DNA from: an uncultured bacterium
GTDB lineage: Bacteria; Bacteroidota; Rhodothermia; Rhodothermales; Rubricoccaceae
DNA length: 64,000 nucleotides
Reading direction: 5' to 3'
Assembly (NCBI GenBank): GCA_947493945.1
Contig: CANLSR010000008.1
Coordinates: 62,001 to 126,000 of the forward strand
Below are positions 1 through 8,155 of this stretch, piece by piece. How positions within the stretch are numbered: position 1 is the stretch's first letter; the number at the start of each line of letters is the position of its first letter. Under the pieces are notes generated by a model. The model did no database searches. It saw only the letters and a program-made list of their open reading frames with translations, and was not told the DNA's origin. The translations under genes and the position numbers were made by a program.

Positions 1-567
1 TGCAGCGCCTGCCTGCGCCGCCTGCCCCGCGCCGATGCCGAGGCCGCCCGCCGGATGCTGGCCGACGCCCCCATCGCGCACGTCGCCGTGCTGTGGGCGT
101 TCGACCCGGGCGGTGCGGTCCGGCGCGTGCAGCACGCGCTCAAGTACGGCGGGCGCCCATCGCTCGGGCTCGGCCTAGGCGAGGTGCTGGCCGGCGCCGT
201 CCGCCAGGCGGACGCGGTGCCGGACGTGGTGGTGCCGGTCCCGCTGTCGCGCGTCCGCGAGCTGGAGCGCGGCTACAACCAGGCCCAGGCGCTGGCGGAG
301 GGCGTGGCCCGGGCGCTCGGCGTGCCGGTGGAGCCGCTGCTGGTGCGCACCCGGACCACACGGGCCCAGGCCAAGCTCTCCGCCGCCGAGCGCCGCCGCA
401 ACGTGGACGGCGCGTTCCAGCTAGCGCCGGGCACGGCCGCCAGCGGTCAGGTACTGCTGGTGGACGACGTGCTCACGACCGGGGCCACCCTCGCCGCCGC
501 CGCCCGGCCCCTCGTCCGCGCCGGGGCCACCGTCCACGTCGCCGCTCTCGGGCTGGCCGGGGCGTGA
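1..567 (+). CDS. comF: ComF family phosphoribosyltransferase-like protein (5' end outside window)
   Basis: ComF-like proteins take part in natural DNA uptake in competent bacteria and have a phosphoribosyltransferase fold; the reaction is unknown. The frame is already open at base 1 and reads CSAC followed by basic residues, which fits the second half of the N-terminal zinc ribbon, so the true start lies upstream. The C-terminal half carries the PRPP-binding loop VLLVDDVLTTGAT about 35 residues before the end, plus the family segment RGYNQAQALA. It converges on the ABC ATPase gene. If functional, it suggests competence in this organism, which bears on the repeated octamer described in the findings. 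Confidence 0.88.
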   Translation, partial: CSACLRRLPRADAEAARRMLADAPIAHVAVLWAFDPGGAVRRVQHALKYGGRPSLGLGLGEVLAGAVRQADAVPDVVVPVPLSRVRELERGYNQAQALAEGVARALGVPVEPLLVRTRTTRAQAKLSAAERRRNVDGAFQLAPGTAASGQVLLVDDVLTTGATLAAAARPLVRAGATVHVAALGLAGA

Positions 568-666
568 CGAGGCGGGGGAGGTGGCCGCCCGCCAGGCGCT
601 GGCGCCAGTTGCGGACGGGCGGGACGGCTGAGGTTTGCGGAGGGGTGTCCCGCACGTTCCGCCCCA

Positions 667-1278
667 TCACGCCAGCTCTACTCGCCGGGCGCACAGGTCC
701 GCCTCGGCCGGGTCGTTGGTGGCCAGCACGACGACGCGCGTGTCGTCGGCGACGAGGGACGCCGTCAGGGAGCGGCCGGCGGCGTCGAGCGTGGCGCCGG
801 GCTCGTCGAGGAGCAGCACCGGCGGGTCGTGGACCAAGGCCGTCGCGATCCGCAGGCGCTGGCGCATGCCCGTCGAGAACGCCGCCACCGGCTCGTCGGC
901 GCGGTCCGCCAGCCCGACGCGCGACAGCACGGCGGCCACGCGCGCCTGGCCGTCGGCGAGCGCGCGCGCGCGGGCCAGAAACGCCAGCGTCTCGCGCGCC
1001 GTCAGCGCGTCGTACAGGTCGAGGGCGGGCGCCACGTAGCCCACCGTGCGGGGCCGGTCGCGCGGCTCCACGGCCGCGCCGCCGACGTCGAGGCGCACCT
1101 CGCCGGCCGTCGGGGCCAGCAGCCCGGCCAGCAGCAGCAGCAGCGTCGACTTGCCGGAGCCGTTGTCGCCGGCCACCGCCAGCGGCGCGCCGGGCTCGAC
1201 GGTCACCGTGAGCCCGTCGAACAGGCGCCGGCGGCCGAACCGCATCGAGAGGCCGTCGGCGACAAGGCGAGTGGACAT
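667..1278 (-). CDS. ccmA: ABC transporter ATP-binding protein, CcmA-like
   Basis: Cytoplasmic ATPase of 203 residues, the length of heme-exporter subunit CcmA. Walker A GDNGSGKST is at 37-45, the signature FSTGMRQ at 134-140 and Walker B LLLDEP at 155-160. The switch histidine normally in the THD motif is Asn here (ATND), so hydrolysis may be altered. CcmA works with CcmB and CcmC to release heme from CcmE; ccmCDE lie 12 kb away, and no ccmB is adjacent. Assignment to CcmA rests on length and the LYDALTARE segment; another small ABC ATPase is possible. A TAGCTTCT box lies 19 bases before the ATG. Confidence 0.72.
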   Translation of the reverse strand: MSTRLVADGLSMRFGRRRLFDGLTVTVEPGAPLAVAGDNGSGKSTLLLLLAGLLAPTAGEVRLDVGGAAVEPRDRPRTVGYVAPALDLYDALTARETLAFLARARALADGQARVAAVLSRVGLADRADEPVAAFSTGMRQRLRIATALVHDPPVLLLDEPGATLDAAGRSLTASLVADDTRVVVLATNDPAEADLCARRVELA

Positions 1279-1297
1279 GCGTGTGGGCGAACTCCTG

Positions 1298-1305
1298 AGA
1301 AGCTA
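1298..1305 (-). promoter_or_regulatory. Promoter -7-like box TAGCTTCT upstream of ccmA
   Basis: On the minus strand TAGCTTCT ends 19 bases before the ccmA ATG. It matches the Bacteroidota -7 consensus TAnnTTTG in its TA and TT positions, and the same TAGCTT core precedes several other genes here. No clear -33 element was identified. Confidence 0.4.
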
Positions 1306-1345
1306 GACGGGCAGAACACCCGCCGGGCGCGTCCGTTCGTCCCCC

Positions 1346-1951
1346 GTGGCTCTCTTCACTCCGTTCCCACTCCCCTCGCCCCCGCGTCTCGCGCTCGCCG
1401 GGCTGGCGGCGCTGGTGGGCTGCGCCGAGCCCGCGCCCGCCCCACGCGCCAGCCTAGACACGGACTCCTCAGGAGTGGCTGAGGTGGCGCCCGACACCAT
1501 CAACGTCGAGGGCGTAGACCGCGTGCGCGCCCAGATCCAGCCCGTCGGCAGCGGCACCGCCAGCGGCACGGTCACGATGGCGGCCGTCGAGGGCGGCGTG
1601 CGCGTCCGGGCCCAGCTGGAGGGCCTGTCGCGCGAGCGGTACCACGCGTTCCAGGTGCTCCGCGGCCGCGACTGCGACGCCGACCCCGACGCCCACCTCG
1701 GGGCCGACCCCGGGACGCCGCACGGCGGGCCGTACTCGCTGCCCGGTCTGCGCCACGCCGGCGACCTGGGCAGCATCCGGGGCGACGCCGGGACGGGGCG
1801 TTACGACCGCGTCGACGCCGTCCTCGACCTGTCGGGCACGCGGTCGCCGGTCGGGCGAGCCGTCGTGGTGCGCGAGCGCCGCGACGACGCCGCCAGCCCG
1901 GGCGGAGCGGCGGGGCCGGTGATCGGGTGTGGCCTTCTGGAGCCGAGTTGA
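1346..1951 (+). CDS. Cu/Zn superoxide dismutase-like lipoprotein lacking copper ligands
   Basis: A GTG start gives 201 residues with a lipobox (LVGC, Cys26), so it is probably a periplasmic or outer-membrane lipoprotein. Residues 60-200 follow the SodC fold: HAFQVLRGRDC, HGGP, RHAGDLGSI, GRAVVVRE, then GCG. The two cysteines of the conserved disulfide (C110, C195) and the zinc-site residues H117, H126, H137 and D140 are present. The copper ligands are not: the HxH pair is Q103/L105 and the last His is Arg176. Dismutase activity is therefore unlikely; a zinc-binding structural or chaperone-like role is possible. The stop overlaps the next ATG (TGATG), implying translational coupling. Confidence 0.75.
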   Translation: MALFTPFPLPSPPRLALAGLAALVGCAEPAPAPRASLDTDSSGVAEVAPDTINVEGVDRVRAQIQPVGSGTASGTVTMAAVEGGVRVRAQLEGLSRERYHAFQVLRGRDCDADPDAHLGADPGTPHGGPYSLPGLRHAGDLGSIRGDAGTGRYDRVDAVLDLSGTRSPVGRAVVVRERRDDAASPGGAAGPVIGCGLLEPS

Positions 1952-2895
1952 TGCGCCAGGTTCTCCTCGCTCTCGCCGCGCTGGCGCTCGGGCTCGGCCT
2001 GGGCTGGGTGCTCCGTCCTCAGCCCGAGGCCCCGCCGCCGGCCCCGCGTGCCGGGAGCACGCCCGCCGTCGACTCGCTCGACGCCTTCGTGCTCCGGCTG
2101 CGCGGCCGGTTCGAGCAGCTCCGCGAGACCACGTCCGACGAGGAGGGCCGCCTGCGCCGGCCGCGGACGCCGTCGTACACGGAGCACCTCGACATGGCCG
2201 ACTCGCTGGGCGTGCGACCGCTGCGCGGAGAAGGCGACCTGGCCCGGCACCTCCGGGCCGGCCGGCTGGTGCCCCTAGTCGACAACGAGCACTACGTCGT
2301 CCGGGTGCTGGAGCACTCCAAGCCGTTCGTGCGCCCGCTCCTGCGCGAGCGCCTAAACGAGATCGGCCGCCGGTTCCAGGCCCAGTTGGCGGAGGCGGGG
2401 TTGCCACCGTACCGGTTCACGATCTCCTCGGCCCTGCGCACCGCCGACCTCCAGCGGGCGCTCGGCCAGACCAACCGCAACGCCACCGCCGGCCGGTCCA
2501 GCCACGAGTACGGCGCCAGCGCCGACCTCGTCTACACCCGCTTCGCGCTGTGGCCGACGGCCGCCGACACGCTGGCGGTCCCGGTCGGCGATCCCGCACT
2601 CCCCCGCGTGCAGCGGCTGGCCACGCGGTGGGCCGACGACCTGGCTGGCACCTACGACGGCCGCCTGTTCGGTGTGCTGGCGCGCGTGCTCGGCGCGATG
2701 CAAGACGAGGACCAGCTGCTGGTGCTGCTGGAGAACGAGCAGCCGGTGTTCCACGTTACCCTCGACCAGCCGGAGGCGCCTGAGCGAGAGGCGCAGCCGG
2801 CGCCCCCAGACACCTCCGCGCCCGCTCCGCCCGACTCGATCTTGGGACTCCCCGCCCGCCCGCCTGGCCGCCTCCCCCCGCCGCCGCGTGGTTAA
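1951..2895 (+). CDS. DUF5715 family protein, M15-peptidase-like (first copy)
   Basis: A 314-residue protein with an N-terminal membrane anchor or signal (LALAALALGLGLGWVL) and a proline-rich tail. The core has the zinc-site pattern of M15/D-Ala-D-Ala peptidases: SSHEYGASAD with H185 and D192, and a third ligand H268 in VFHVTL. Members of this group are thought to act on cell-wall peptides or related substrates in the periplasm; the substrate here is unknown. The ATG overlaps the stop of the SOD-like gene, and the 3' end overlaps the start of a paralogue, so the three form an operon. The start at 1951 is preferred over an upstream ATG-like codon at 1927 because of this coupling and the position of the hydrophobic segment. 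Confidence 0.75.
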   Translation: MRQVLLALAALALGLGLGWVLRPQPEAPPPAPRAGSTPAVDSLDAFVLRLRGRFEQLRETTSDEEGRLRRPRTPSYTEHLDMADSLGVRPLRGEGDLARHLRAGRLVPLVDNEHYVVRVLEHSKPFVRPLLRERLNEIGRRFQAQLAEAGLPPYRFTISSALRTADLQRALGQTNRNATAGRSSHEYGASADLVYTRFALWPTAADTLAVPVGDPALPRVQRLATRWADDLAGTYDGRLFGVLARVLGAMQDEDQLLVLLENEQPVFHVTLDQPEAPEREAQPAPPDTSAPAPPDSILGLPARPPGRLPPPPRG

Positions 2896-3826
2896 CGATA
2901 CACCATCGCTCCCAGAACCGCTCGTGGCGCCGTCGCCAGACGCGAGCACCAAACCGCCTTCGCAGCGAGTCGCGCGCCGGCCGTGGCGCCAGTGGCTCGG
3001 GCTGGCGGTGGTCGTCGGGCTGGTGGCGTGGGGCGTCCGCTGGGGCGTGGACGCGCGGCGGGGCGTCCAGGCGACGTTCGAGGCGCAGGACCGGTGGGTG
3101 AGCGAGGCCGAAGCCGCGTTCGAGTCCATTCCGCTCCTGAGCGACGACGAGATCGCGCTCCTCCGGCGCTCGCGCAACGCGCGCCACGTCGAGCTGGCGC
3201 AAGAGCTGGGCGTCGGCCCGCCCGACACCCGCGCCGAGGCCGACAGCCTGGCGGCGCGCTACGGCCTGGTGCCCCTCGACCGCGACTCGCTCTACGTCGT
3301 CCTGCCGGGCCGGTACTCCGTCCCGCTGCTGACGCCCAGCGCGGCGGCGTCGCTCGACAGCGTCGCCGTTCGGTTCCGCGACCGGCTGGCGGCCAAGGAG
3401 CTGCCGCCGTTCCGGTTCTCGGTCTCGTCGACCTGGCGCACCGGCGCCGACCAGGCCGCGCTCCGCGGCGTCAACGTGAACGCCGCCGCCGACCGCTCCA
3501 GCCACGAGTACGGCACCACCTACGACATCACCTACAACCCGACGCGCTACTCGCCCGCGCCCGACGCGCGCCCGCCGCCGCCGCGCCTCGACCCGCGCGT
3601 GCCCGGCCTGCTCGAAGAGGGCGTCCGTGCCCGGTTGGTCCGGGAGCAGGCCGAGGCGCTGGACCGGCTCGCCGCCAGCTACCCGTCGCGCCTGACCGCG
3701 GCGCTGGGGCGGGCGCTGATCGAGTTGGAGGACGAGGGCGTGCTCGTGGTCGTCCGCGAGCGCCGCCAGCCGGTCTACCACGTCACGCTGGCGCGGCGGC
3801 TGGTGGGCGCTGCGGACACGCCGTAA
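2888..3826 (+). CDS. DUF5715 family protein, M15-peptidase-like (second copy)
   Basis: Paralogue of the preceding gene. The likely start is GTG at 2888, overlapping the previous stop by 8 bases and giving 312 residues. A single membrane segment (WLGLAVVVGLVAWGV, about 34-50) anchors a periplasmic domain. The M15-like triad is conserved: H206 and D213 in SSHEYGTTYD and H298 in VYHVTL. The remaining sequence has diverged substantially from the first copy, so the duplication is not recent. Two adjacent membrane-anchored copies suggest paired enzymes with different substrates, which is an inference. Confidence 0.73.
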   Translation: MVNDTPSLPEPLVAPSPDASTKPPSQRVARRPWRQWLGLAVVVGLVAWGVRWGVDARRGVQATFEAQDRWVSEAEAAFESIPLLSDDEIALLRRSRNARHVELAQELGVGPPDTRAEADSLAARYGLVPLDRDSLYVVLPGRYSVPLLTPSAAASLDSVAVRFRDRLAAKELPPFRFSVSSTWRTGADQAALRGVNVNAAADRSSHEYGTTYDITYNPTRYSPAPDARPPPPRLDPRVPGLLEEGVRARLVREQAEALDRLAASYPSRLTAALGRALIELEDEGVLVVVRERRQPVYHVTLARRLVGAADTP

Positions 3827-3866
3827 CCTTGCTCATCCCGTTCTCTTGTTTTCGCCTCTCCGTCTC

Positions 3867-4685
3867 ATGTCCACGTCCGTAGCCCTGATTTGGCGACGAG
3901 CCCCGTCTGCTCTCCTGTTCGCCGTCCTTTGGGCGCCGCTGGCGCTCTCTGCCCAACCGGCCGACTCGCTCCGTACTGAGCTCTCCCACGCAGGGCCGGT
4001 CTTGGAGATCGCCGAGGTTTCGCCCTCGCCCATCGGCGGGCTGGCGGCCGTCGTGGAGCGCGTCGTGTATCCCGAGGCCGCCCTGCGCGACAGCGTCCAA
4101 GGGACGGTCATGGTCCGGATGGTGATCGAGCCGGACGGGGCGCCTTCTCAAGTCGCCGCCATTCGGCCTCCCGATGATCGGCTGGCGGCGGCGGCCGTCG
4201 CGGCCGTCGAGGCCTCGCCATTCACGCCCGGCCTCCAGGGAGGCGAGGCCGCGCGGGTTCAGTTCGTGCTCCCGGTCGCGTTCCGGCTCCCAGCGCCCTC
4301 GCCTCCGGCAGAGGGTCCAGAAGAGGCGGAGAAGATTCGGGTGCAACCCATCCTCATTGGCGGGCTCCAGGGACTCACGCGGCGAGTCGTGTACCCGGAA
4401 GCCGCGCGCCAGGCTGGCATGGAGGGGATCGTGGTCGTCGAGTTCACGGTGAACAAAGAAGGAGCGGTCGTGGACGCGGCTGTCAAGCGCAGTGCAGGTA
4501 TGGCTTTAAACCTGGCTGCGGTCCAAGCTGTCCTGGCCTCCCAGTTCACGCCTGGCCTGATCGACGGAGAGCCCGTTGATGTTCGGTTTGCGGTCCCCGT
4601 CACGTTTCGCCTGAGCGGCCCAGGCCCAGCCTCACGCAACGGGTACGGAGACCCCATCGCTCCCAGCCGCCGGAGAGGTCTCTAG
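3867..4685 (+). CDS. Secreted protein with two TonB C-terminal domains
   Basis: A 272-residue protein with an N-terminal signal peptide ending near LALSAQ. It holds two TonB C-terminal domains, at about 50-140 and 165-255, each with the VVYPEAA motif, an internal GxVxVxxxI/VxxxG strand region and a FTPGLxxGE end. Typical TonB has one such domain behind a membrane anchor and a Pro-rich spacer; here neither anchor nor spacer is seen, so it is unlikely to drive outer-membrane transport in the usual way. It may bind periplasmic partners of TonB-dependent receptors or peptidoglycan. The ATG at 3867 is chosen over an upstream codon at 3846 because it starts directly before the signal peptide. Confidence 0.72.
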   Translation: MSTSVALIWRRAPSALLFAVLWAPLALSAQPADSLRTELSHAGPVLEIAEVSPSPIGGLAAVVERVVYPEAALRDSVQGTVMVRMVIEPDGAPSQVAAIRPPDDRLAAAAVAAVEASPFTPGLQGGEAARVQFVLPVAFRLPAPSPPAEGPEEAEKIRVQPILIGGLQGLTRRVVYPEAARQAGMEGIVVVEFTVNKEGAVVDAAVKRSAGMALNLAAVQAVLASQFTPGLIDGEPVDVRFAVPVTFRLSGPGPASRNGYGDPIAPSRRRGL

Positions 4686-4700
4686 CCGAGACCTCCGCCG

Positions 4701-4719
4701 GCTGGCGGCGCCCGCCAGC
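4701..4719. terminator. Octamer dyad GCTGGCGG-3-CCGCCAGC
   Basis: Two exact 8-base arms separated by three bases, just after the TonB-domain gene and before polB. It is GC-rich with no T tract. It is one of several dyads of this octamer at gene ends in the window; a termination role is inferred. Confidence 0.5.
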
Positions 4720-4758
4720 GGCGAGCCCCCGTGACTCCGGGGTGTCACGGACCAGCGC

Positions 4759-4766
4759 TAGGTTCG
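4759..4766 (+). promoter_or_regulatory. Promoter -7-like box TAGGTTCG upstream of polB
   Basis: TAGGTTCG lies 5 bases before the ATG at 4772, matching TAnnTTnG. If used, the transcript would be nearly leaderless. It also favours 4772 over an in-frame GTG at 4742, which would place the box inside the gene. Confidence 0.35.
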
Positions 4767-4771
4767 ATCTG

Positions 4772-7156
4772 ATGCCCGCCTCCGACCCCAGCGACGATGC
4801 CCTGCTCTACGGCCACGACCCGGCCGAGGGCATCGTGGCTCTGCATTCGGTCGGCCCGTCCACGATGCGGCTCTACCGGCGCGAATCGGCGGACTTGGTC
4901 ACGACCGAGGACGTGCGCGTCCATCCGTTCTTTTTCCTGTCCGACCTCGACCTGCTGGCTGGCGCCGTCCCTGGCGGGGTCACCGAGCCCGCCAGCGGAC
5001 GGCCGGGGTTTCCGCTGGAGCGGTTCCGAGCGAGCGAGCTGGCCGGCGCCGGCTACTTCAAGTGGGCCGTCGCCTTCCCCGACCGCGGCGCCTACTTCGC
5101 CGCGCTGAGGCACATCGAGAAGGCCACGGGGACGGAGAAACAGCGGCCGGACCAGGTGTACCTCCCCGGCAGCGCCGAGCAGCAGTACCTGATGCAGACC
5201 GGGCGGACGCTGTTCAAGGGCATGGCCTTCGAGGACCTCAAGCGTTTTCAGCTCGATATCGAGGTCTACAGTCCCGAGGGCTTTCCCCAAGCGACGGTCC
5301 CCGAACACCGGATCATCCTGGTGGCGCTGAGCGACTCGACCGGCTGGTCGCGGCTGGTGGGCGCCCCCGGCATGGACGAGGCCGACGTGCTCCGCGAGAC
5401 GTGGGACCTGCTCAAAGAGCGCGACCCGGACGTGATCGAGGGCCACAACATCTTGGGCTTCGACTTTCCGTACCTGATCGAGCGGTGCCGGCGCTGGGGC
5501 GTCCCCGTCGACATCGGCCGCGACGGGAGCACGCCGCGCTCGTTCCCCTCGTCGATGCGGTTTGCCGAGCGACAGCTCGAGTTCCAGGCCGTCGAGATCG
5601 CCGGGCGCCACGTGATCGACACGTTGCACCAGGTGATGGCGTTCGACGTGTTCAAGCGCGACCTGCCCAACTACACGCTGAAGGGGGCTGCGAAATACTT
5701 CGGGTTCGCGCCCGAAGGCCGAACCTACGTGCCCGGCGACGAGATCGCGTCGGTCTGGGACACCGACCCGCACCGGCTGATGGAGTACGCCGTCGACGAC
5801 GCGACAGAGACCGAGCGGCTGGCGGCTCACCTCAGCGGGAGCACGTTCTACCTCACCCAGATGGTGCCGATGCCCTACGGCCAGGCCGCGCGCACCGGCC
5901 CGGCGGCCAAGATCGAGAGCCTGTTCGTGCGCGGCTACCTCCACGCGCGCCACAGCCTGCCGCGCGCCGAGTTCGGCAGCCAGGTCGTCGGCGGCTACAC
6001 CGACGTGTTCGTGACCGGCGTCGTCGGGCCGGTCGTCTACGCCGACGTCGAGAGCCTGTACCCGTCGATCATGCTCAACTACGACGTCCAGCCCAAGGGC
6101 GACGCGCTGGGCCTGTTCCCGCGCCTGCTCCAGCGCCTGACCGACCTGCGGTTCGAGACCAAGGCCGCCATGTCCGCCAGCGCCGACGGCCATGACCGCG
6201 CCGAGCTGGACGCCCGGCAAAGTGCGTACAAAATCGTCATCAACTCGTTCTATGGAAACATGGGCTTTGGCTACGCCCTGTTCAACGACTTCGCCGAGGC
6301 CGACCGCGTGGCGGCGACGGGCCAGGACCTGCTCCGCCAGATCATGCGGCTGGCGAGGCGCGCCGGCGCCAAGGTGGTCGAGGTGGACACCGACGGTGTG
6401 CTGTTCGTGCCTCCAGAGGCCGTCGTCGGGGAGGAGGCGGAGAGGAAGTTTGTCCAGCGCTTGTCGGAGCAGATGCCCGACGGCATCCGAATCGGGTTCG
6501 ACGGCCGCTTTGAGCGGATGCTGTCGTACAAAAAGAAGAACTACGCGCTCCTCGACTACGACGGAAACCTCAAGTTCAAGGGGTCGAGCCTGGTCAGCCG
6601 GTCGTCGGAGCGCTTTGGGCGGGCGTTCGTGCGCGGGGCGATCCGGCTGATGCTGGCCGAGGACGTCCGCGGCCTGCACGACCTCTACCTCGGCCACCGC
6701 CGCCAGATCGAGGCCCACGACTGGCGCGGCGTCGAGAGCTTCCAGCGGACCGAGACGCTCAAATCGTCCCTGGCGGTTTACGACCGTGCCGTCGCGGCCG
6801 GCGAGCGGACCAAGGCGGCGGCCTACGAGGTGGCGCGGCAGGAAGCCAAACGCCGAGGCCGCGCGCCGCGCGTCGGCGACCGCGTCTCGTACTACATCGC
6901 CGAGGGCGGCGGCCGCGTGTTCGAGGCCGCCAGGGCGGCGGACCACTGGCGACCGGAGGCGCCCGACGAGTCGACGTCGTTCTACCTCGACCGGCTCGAC
7001 CAGCTCACCGCCCGGCTGGCGCCGTTTTTCGAGACCGAGCGCCAGTTCCGGCTGGTGTTCTCGGAGGAGGACCTGTTCGGGTTCGACCCGTCCGGCGTGC
7101 GTCTGGTGGTGCGCGAGCGCCAGCCGGACGAGGTCGAGGACGACGTGCCGTTTTAG
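4772..7156 (+). CDS. polB: DNA polymerase family B (Pol II type)
   Basis: A 794-residue DNA-dependent DNA polymerase with 3'-5' proofreading. Exonuclease motifs are FQLDIEVYS (D162), EGHNILGFDFPYL and EYAVDDATE. Polymerase motifs are A (YADVESLYPSI, D425), B (KIVINSFYGNMGFG) and C (EVDTDGV, D539), followed by the KKKNY segment. All catalytic carboxylates are present, so it should be active in replication restart or lesion bypass like bacterial Pol II. It lies 144 bases upstream of, and in the same direction as, the SspBCD-like module; whether the two are functionally linked is unknown. Confidence 0.92.
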   Translation: MPASDPSDDALLYGHDPAEGIVALHSVGPSTMRLYRRESADLVTTEDVRVHPFFFLSDLDLLAGAVPGGVTEPASGRPGFPLERFRASELAGAGYFKWAVAFPDRGAYFAALRHIEKATGTEKQRPDQVYLPGSAEQQYLMQTGRTLFKGMAFEDLKRFQLDIEVYSPEGFPQATVPEHRIILVALSDSTGWSRLVGAPGMDEADVLRETWDLLKERDPDVIEGHNILGFDFPYLIERCRRWGVPVDIGRDGSTPRSFPSSMRFAERQLEFQAVEIAGRHVIDTLHQVMAFDVFKRDLPNYTLKGAAKYFGFAPEGRTYVPGDEIASVWDTDPHRLMEYAVDDATETERLAAHLSGSTFYLTQMVPMPYGQAARTGPAAKIESLFVRGYLHARHSLPRAEFGSQVVGGYTDVFVTGVVGPVVYADVESLYPSIMLNYDVQPKGDALGLFPRLLQRLTDLRFETKAAMSASADGHDRAELDARQSAYKIVINSFYGNMGFGYALFNDFAEADRVAATGQDLLRQIMRLARRAGAKVVEVDTDGVLFVPPEAVVGEEAERKFVQRLSEQMPDGIRIGFDGRFERMLSYKKKNYALLDYDGNLKFKGSSLVSRSSERFGRAFVRGAIRLMLAEDVRGLHDLYLGHRRQIEAHDWRGVESFQRTETLKSSLAVYDRAVAAGERTKAAAYEVARQEAKRRGRAPRVGDRVSYYIAEGGGRVFEAARAADHWRPEAPDESTSFYLDRLDQLTARLAPFFETERQFRLVFSEEDLFGFDPSGVRLVVRERQPDEVEDDVPF

Positions 7157-7217
7157 AGATCAGGCATCAGGCGTGAGGAATCAGGTGGAGGCGATGTTGA
7201 TTTGATTGCGCTCGGCA

Positions 7218-7238
7218 GGGGCGCATTGCGGTACGCCC
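7218..7238. repeat. Dispersed hairpin repeat, GGGGCGCATTGCGGTACGCCC type
   Basis: An imperfect inverted repeat with arms GGGGCG and CGCCC around ATTGCGGTA. It resembles a second copy at 44850-44871 and a palindromic intergenic repeat (GGGGCGTATTGCAATACGCCCC-like) recalled from other bacterial genomes. Confidence 0.45.
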
Positions 7239-7283
7239 GGCTGGTGGTCGCCCGCCTTCGCGGAGGCCGACCGCCAGCCGGGC
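7235..7283. repeat. 16-base inverted repeat upstream of the DUF4007 gene
   Basis: Arms at 7235-7250 and 7268-7283 pair over 16 bases with one mismatch, around a 17-base loop. The right arm contains the octamer CCGCCAGC, the left a one-base variant. It lies between polB and the DUF4007 gene and may terminate polB transcription or regulate the module. Confidence 0.55.
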
Positions 7284-7289
7284 GGGCGC

Positions 7290-7297
7290 TAGCTTGC
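7290..7297 (+). promoter_or_regulatory. Promoter -7-like box TAGCTTGC before the DUF4007 gene
   Basis: TAGCTTGC ends 3 bases before the ATG at 7301, which would give an almost leaderless message. It suggests the DUF4007-ATPase pair can be transcribed separately from polB. Confidence 0.35.
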
Positions 7298-7300
7298 GGA

Positions 7301-8152
7301 ATGCTCGCCACGCAGTTTTCCGGCCACGAGACGTTCCCGCTGCGGTTCCTGTGGCTGCCCAAGGCCGTCCGCGCCGCGGTCGAGGACCCGGGCGTGTTCC
7401 GGTCGGGCGAGGCCATCGCCCAGTTCGGCGTCGGCCGCAACATGGTGCGCGCGATGCGCCACTGGGGGCTGGCGACGGGCACGCTCCAGCCGGTCGAGGG
7501 CACCCGGAGCGACATCGGGCCGACGGCCTGGGGCGCGGCCACGTTCGGCGTCGGCGGCGCGGACCCCTACTGCGAGCGGCCCGAGACGGCGTGGCGGCTG
7601 CACTGGGAGCTGTGCCGGGCGCCCGACCGCGCCACGCTGTGGCACTTCCTGTTCGGCGTGTGGGGCGGCGGCGGCGTCGACCTCGACGCGCTGGCGGACG
7701 CGCTGGGGCGGTGGCTCGCCGAGCACGACGCCGAGGCGCCCTCGGCCTCCACGCTCAAGCGCGACTTCTCGTGCCTCGCCGCGTGCTACGCGCCGCTCCG
7801 GTCGGCCGACCCCGAGGACGCGGCGGTGTCGCCCTTGTCGTCGCTCGGGCTCGTGACGCGCTCGGCCGGAACGCTCCACCTCCGGCCCGGCCGGCGCGCG
7901 GCCCTGACGCCCGAGGTCTTTGCCGACGCCGTGCTCGACTATTGGGACGCCGTCGCGCCGGACCGCCAGACGCTGGCCGTGGACCAGGCCCTGACACACG
8001 CCGGGTCGCCGGGGCGCGTGTTCCTGCTGGGCCAGGACCAGGCGTTCGAGTTGGTCGAGGCCGTCGGCGCGCTCGCCGGCGCGCCGTTCCGGTTCGACAG
8101 CACGGCCGGCGTCCAGCAGCTCTACCGCAGCCCCACGCCCCAGCCCGCCTAG
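7301..8152 (+). CDS. sspB: DUF4007 family protein, SspB-like
   Basis: A 283-residue protein beginning with the conserved SGHETFPLRFLWLPKA segment and continuing with FGVGRNMVRAMRHW, which recalls a helix-turn-helix and is characteristic of DUF4007. I associate DUF4007 with SspB, the DNA-nicking component of SspABCD single-strand phosphorothioation. The following genes are a large ATPase and a PP-loop PAPS-reductase-like enzyme, the order expected for sspB-sspC-sspD. Only three bases separate it from the ATPase gene, so the two are co-translated. I see no classical nuclease motif by eye. Family name and role are from memory; the neighbourhood is direct evidence. Confidence 0.68.
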   Translation: MLATQFSGHETFPLRFLWLPKAVRAAVEDPGVFRSGEAIAQFGVGRNMVRAMRHWGLATGTLQPVEGTRSDIGPTAWGAATFGVGGADPYCERPETAWRLHWELCRAPDRATLWHFLFGVWGGGGVDLDALADALGRWLAEHDAEAPSASTLKRDFSCLAACYAPLRSADPEDAAVSPLSSLGLVTRSAGTLHLRPGRRAALTPEVFADAVLDYWDAVAPDRQTLAVDQALTHAGSPGRVFLLGQDQAFELVEAVGALAGAPFRFDSTAGVQQLYRSPTPQPA

Positions 8153-8155
8153 CCG

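Noticed and set aside
2019-2285. Several small antisense frames within the DUF5715 genes
   Set aside because: Serine/arginine-rich shadows of the coding strand with no start or motif support.
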